Assembly (NCBI GenBank): GCA_031283115.1
Contig: JAITCK010000127.1
Coordinates: forward strand, 1-7,338
Length of the DNA: 7,338 bases
Direction: 5' to 3'
DNA from: Cellulomonadaceae bacterium
GTDB taxonomy: Bacteria > Actinomycetota > Actinomycetes > Actinomycetales > Cellulomonadaceae
Shown here: piece by piece, positions 4,960 to 7,338 of the stretch
How the letters are laid out: each line of letters begins with the position of its first letter
How positions within the stretch are numbered: the first letter of the stretch is position 1
Notes under the pieces: generated by a model
Told to the model about the DNA's origin: nothing
Database searches by the model: none
The model's input: the letters and a program-made list of their open reading frames with translations, nothing else
Translations under genes and position numbers: made by a program

Positions 4960-5621
4960 TGGCTGCAACAGTGCGCATCGGAATCGTCGAAGACGAAGTC
5001 CTCATGCGCGGAATGTTGGAGCAGACCCTCGCCTCCGTTGAGGGCGTCACCGTTGTTCACTCCGTGCCCGGTGTCACCGAAGCCAAACTCGTGTTTGCTC
5101 CCGGCTCAGCCGATCTAGCCCTCATTGACGTCAACCTGGCTGACGGCAACGGCGTAGCCCTAGGCGTGCAACTACAACGCCAAGACCCCAACCTCGTCAT
5201 CATGCTGCTCAGCAGCGAAGATGTCATGGGGCTCTTCACCACCGTCCAAGCTGAAGCCCCCCGCCCCTGGTCCTACCTGTCCAAACGGTCGAGTTTCGCC
5301 CGCGACGTGCTCACCCGGGCCGTCGTCGCTGCAGCCAGCGGGCAGGTTGTGCTCGACCCCTACCTGGTGCAACGGTCTGTCCCGCGGGCAGGTTCCGCTA
5401 TTGCCGACCTGACCACAGCCCAGTTCGGCGTACTCCGCCTCATCTCCGAAGGTTTGAGCAACCAGGCTGCCGCCGAACGCCTGGGCATCAGCCCACGGTC
5501 TGTGGAATCCCACCTCAAATCTATTTACGGACGCCTGGGCATCGACGGGGAGGATCAAAACCGCCGCGTCGCTGCTGTTCTCGCCTTCCTCAAACAAACA
5601 GGCCGGTCATGGCACAACTAG
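4959..5621 (+). CDS. NarL/FixJ-type response regulator (receiver + LuxR HTH)
   Basis: A 220-residue cytoplasmic transcription regulator. The receiver domain (about 5-125) has the acidic pair Glu11/Asp12, the phospho-acceptor Asp57 in LALIDVNLADGNG, Ser85 in the switch Thr/Ser position (MLLSSED) and Lys109 in YLSKRS, so it looks fully phosphorylatable. A linker follows, then a GerE/LuxR DNA-binding domain at about 149-212: LTTAQFGVLRLISEGLSN, the turn AAERLGISPRSVESH with recognition helix SVESHLKSIYGRLGI, and a final helix. Length is typical. The ATG at 4959 fits the family; a GTG at 4971 would remove residues before the first beta strand. Its last 13 bases overlap the start of the kinase gene, so the two are translationally coupled and are surely cognate partners. 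Target genes are unknown; upstream TAGGT sites make autoregulation possible. Confidence 0.95.
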   Translation: MAATVRIGIVEDEVLMRGMLEQTLASVEGVTVVHSVPGVTEAKLVFAPGSADLALIDVNLADGNGVALGVQLQRQDPNLVIMLLSSEDVMGLFTTVQAEAPRPWSYLSKRSSFARDVLTRAVVAAASGQVVLDPYLVQRSVPRAGSAIADLTTAQFGVLRLISEGLSNQAAAERLGISPRSVESHLKSIYGRLGIDGEDQNRRVAAVLAFLKQTGRSWHN

Positions 5622-6928
5622 GCAAAGAAGACCTAGAGAGGCACAAGCACGGAGGGTCAGATCGACGGAACAACAGCTCCGCCTACCCCCTGATCACCGA
5701 CGCCAACCGGGTAGGTGTCACCTTTGCCGCCATCAACGTTGCCCTCTATTCAGTGATCTCCCTTGCCACCTGGGCGGCCTGGGGCGGCATATATGCCGCA
5801 CCCCAACTGACCGACCTGCAACTTGCCGGTGAAGCGGCAGCCATCTTGGCCATCAACCTGGTTTACGGCGTCATCGTTATTGTGGGAGTTTTTGCCTTAC
5901 GTCCCATGTCTCGCCCGCAAAACCGGCGCTTCCTTCTGGTAGCCCTGGTCGCCCTAGTTGCGTCGGGCCCGCGCGTGCTCGCCCTCCTGGCCATCTACAC
6001 CACGCCGCTGGGCCCCATGTTCCTGGCCGGTGAATGGGTGGCAGGTTTTGTTGGCGGATTCCTGGCCGTTTCCGCTGGCGTGCTCACCGCTGGCCTGGTT
6101 TCACGGGTTCGCCGTGAAGAACTCCAACGTCACGCGGCCGTGCGCCGGGTGGCTGAAGCGGTCGAAGAACTCCAAACCGAAGAAATGCGCATCCGCCGCA
6201 TGGTGGCTGACCAACTACACGGCAACCTTCAATACCGGATGGTCACCGTTACTGCCGGGCTAGACTCTGTCGCCGCAGACTTCGACCAATCCTGTGACGC
6301 CGCAGGGAGGCAACTGGCTGACCGCCTGCGCGGCTGGGCTGAAACACTCGAAGAAATCCGTGAAAGCGAAGTGCGATCCCTCTCCCACGCCGTATTCCCG
6401 GCTGGCGTGGAAATCTCCATGATGCGGGCTGTCGAAGCCATGCTTCACCGCCTGCCACCCAACATCGCCACCTCCATCACCTTGGGTCCCAACTACAGGG
6501 CAGCCATCGCCACCATGGAACAGGGTGTGGTCCCCCTGGCCGAACGCCTCATCGGCGTCTATGCCGTAGAAGAAGCCGTGACCAACGCCCTCAAACACGG
6601 CCACGCCACCCGCATTGACGTCCACGTTGAACTGGTCGCCAACAGTGCAGGAGCCGCAGGGACTGTGGGAACTTCTACGGGCGTGGGCCCGTCCCCCTAC
6701 CTGCTTGATGTCACCGTCACTAACGACGGCAATCCCCTGCCCGCCCAGATCACCCGCAGCGGCCTGCGCCGCCACGGCGAACGCCTCCAAGTCCGCGGTG
6801 GTGACCTCACCCTGGCCCCTCACCCGGACGGCGCCCAGCAGGGTGTTCAACTGCATTTCACTCTCCCCTTCACCCCCGAAGAGCCCTTGCCCGTGTTGCC
6901 TACTCCCGCTGGCGCATCGGCCAACTGA
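5609..6928 (+). CDS. Membrane sensor histidine kinase, HisKA_3-like
   Basis: A 439-residue kinase predicted to phosphorylate the response regulator encoded just upstream. A polar N-terminus (1-33) precedes four hydrophobic helices (about 36-58, 73-97, 108-130, 141-164) with only short external loops, so the signal is likely sensed in or at the membrane. A charged signalling helix (166-200) leads to the DHp motif QLHGNLQYRM with His204 as the likely phosphorylated residue, then a second helix with LSHAVFPAGVE. The ATPase domain (about 310-421) shows the N-box EEAVTNALKHGHA (Glu322, Asn326, His330) and VTNDGNPLP (Asp373). The last G-box is weak: SGLRRHGERL in place of the usual GxGL. A Gly/Ser/Ala-rich loop (345-363) interrupts the ATPase domain. 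The usual H-D/E-x-x-x-Q of NarL-type kinases is replaced by H-G-N-L-Q. The 13-base overlap with the regulator gene supports coupling. The start has a weak AGG six bases upstream. No terminator is visible after it. Confidence 0.93.
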   Translation: MAQLGKEDLERHKHGGSDRRNNSSAYPLITDANRVGVTFAAINVALYSVISLATWAAWGGIYAAPQLTDLQLAGEAAAILAINLVYGVIVIVGVFALRPMSRPQNRRFLLVALVALVASGPRVLALLAIYTTPLGPMFLAGEWVAGFVGGFLAVSAGVLTAGLVSRVRREELQRHAAVRRVAEAVEELQTEEMRIRRMVADQLHGNLQYRMVTVTAGLDSVAADFDQSCDAAGRQLADRLRGWAETLEEIRESEVRSLSHAVFPAGVEISMMRAVEAMLHRLPPNIATSITLGPNYRAAIATMEQGVVPLAERLIGVYAVEEAVTNALKHGHATRIDVHVELVANSAGAAGTVGTSTGVGPSPYLLDVTVTNDGNPLPAQITRSGLRRHGERLQVRGGDLTLAPHPDGAQQGVQLHFTLPFTPEEPLPVLPTPAGASAN

Positions 6929-7004
6929 CACGAATGACCCAGCGTCACCGCAGGTAGTCAGCACAGCGAAGAAGACAGTGGAGGAGTGGGCAGCCTCGCG
7001 TCTG
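6929..7004. other. Convergent gap with no visible terminator
   Basis: These 76 bases separate the stop codons of the kinase gene and the oppositely oriented aminopeptidase gene. I see no stable hairpin followed by a T-run on either strand, so transcripts may overlap or end by another mechanism. Confidence 0.5.
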
Positions 7005-7338
7005 TCACCGTTGAAAGGCGGCAGATAAGGCCCGCCGCAAATACCAGGGGTCAACTGTGGCGCACAGGCACCGCGCAGAATGCATGGACAAAATAGCGAT
7101 ACCAACATCCACGGTACGGATACCCAACTGGGTAGAACTGATAGGCCCAATAGTGGAACCGCAAGGAATGTCGTTGTTGGACACGAAATGCTGGAAGGGC
7201 ACCCCCGCCTGACGGCAGGCCTTATGCCAGGCAGCAGACCCCACCGAATCGGTGGCATACCGCTGGTTAGCGTTGAGTTTCACGATGGGGCCACGGCCCA
7301 TAAGTGGCCGCACCACCGGGTCATGCTTGTCAGGATGG
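7005..7338 (-). CDS. M18 family aminopeptidase, C-terminal part
   Basis: The last 110 residues of a zinc (or cobalt) aminopeptidase of family M18 (aspartyl aminopeptidase/ApeB-PepC type), a cytoplasmic enzyme that trims N-terminal residues, often acidic ones, from peptides. The frame stays open to the window end, with HPDKHDPVV upstream of the GTG at 7314-7316, so that GTG is an internal Val and the start lies beyond 7338. Hallmarks are GPIVKLNANQRYATD, NDIPCGSTIGPISS, LGIRTVDVG and the SMHSAR segment, whose His is the expected C-terminal metal ligand. One oddity: most family members have Glu after MHSxR, and this protein has Cys (RCLCA). The 3' end faces the kinase gene and is not in an operon with it. 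About a quarter of the usual 400-480-residue length is present, so activity and N-terminal metal ligands cannot be judged. Confidence 0.92.
   Translation of the reverse strand, partial: HPDKHDPVVRPLMGRGPIVKLNANQRYATDSVGSAAWHKACRQAGVPFQHFVSNNDIPCGSTIGPISSTQLGIRTVDVGIAILSMHSARCLCATVDPWYLRRALSAAFQR

Noticed and set aside
6260..7258. Long open frame (332 codons) on the - strand opposite the kinase gene
   Set aside because: It is a GC-rich shadow of the kinase gene and the aminopeptidase gene; it has no recognisable domain, while both overlapping genes show clear family motifs.
1..7338. Mobile element, phage or defence island
   Set aside because: There is no transposase, recombinase, toxin-antitoxin pair, nuclease, terminal repeats or composition change; all recognised genes are ordinary chromosomal families.

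Overview
The window is chromosomal-looking DNA from a high-GC Gram-positive bacterium (Actinomycetota). The signs are strong C/G preference at third codon positions on both strands, GTG starts, a 67-residue CspA-type protein of actinobacterial style, a NarL-type response regulator paired with a four-helix HisKA_3-like kinase, and promoters that would give leaderless mRNAs. I cannot name the genus. I see no transposase, integrase, phage gene, CRISPR array, tRNA or rRNA, and no abrupt change of base composition.

Layout on the + strand: (1) 1-711 is the 3' part of a polar amino-acid ABC transporter ATPase whose first 15-20 codons lie before the window. (2) 721-1767, nine bases later and probably in the same operon, is a PLP-dependent threonine aldolase. 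(3) 1805-2317 is a SRPBCC (AHSA1-like) protein with its own probable leaderless promoter. (4) 2318-2602 is a gene-poor stretch with several hairpins and a small repeat, leading to a cold-shock protein at 2603-2806 that ends in a clear intrinsic terminator. (5) 2958-4295 on the - strand is a DHA1-type MFS efflux protein, convergent with the cold-shock gene; two small hairpins sit between them. (6) 4404-4856 on the + strand, divergent from the MFS gene, is an unrecognised protein with a charged helical N-terminus. (7) 4959-5621 and 5609-6928 are an overlapping response regulator/histidine kinase pair. (8) 7005-7338 on the - strand is the C-terminal third or so of an M18 metallo-aminopeptidase that runs out of the window.

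How the genes relate: the ABC ATPase and threonine aldolase together suggest amino-acid uptake and breakdown. The two-component pair is a self-contained sensory unit whose promoter holds TAGGT half-sites compatible with autoregulation (inference). The remaining genes look like independent housekeeping or accessory transcription units.

I found no strong case for an undescribed biological system. The parts most worth a second look are the structured leader of the cold-shock gene (with a possible 33-codon ORF in it), the unusual histidine and ATP-lid motifs of the kinase, the dyad over the MFS promoter, and the unrecognised protein next to the two-component pair.
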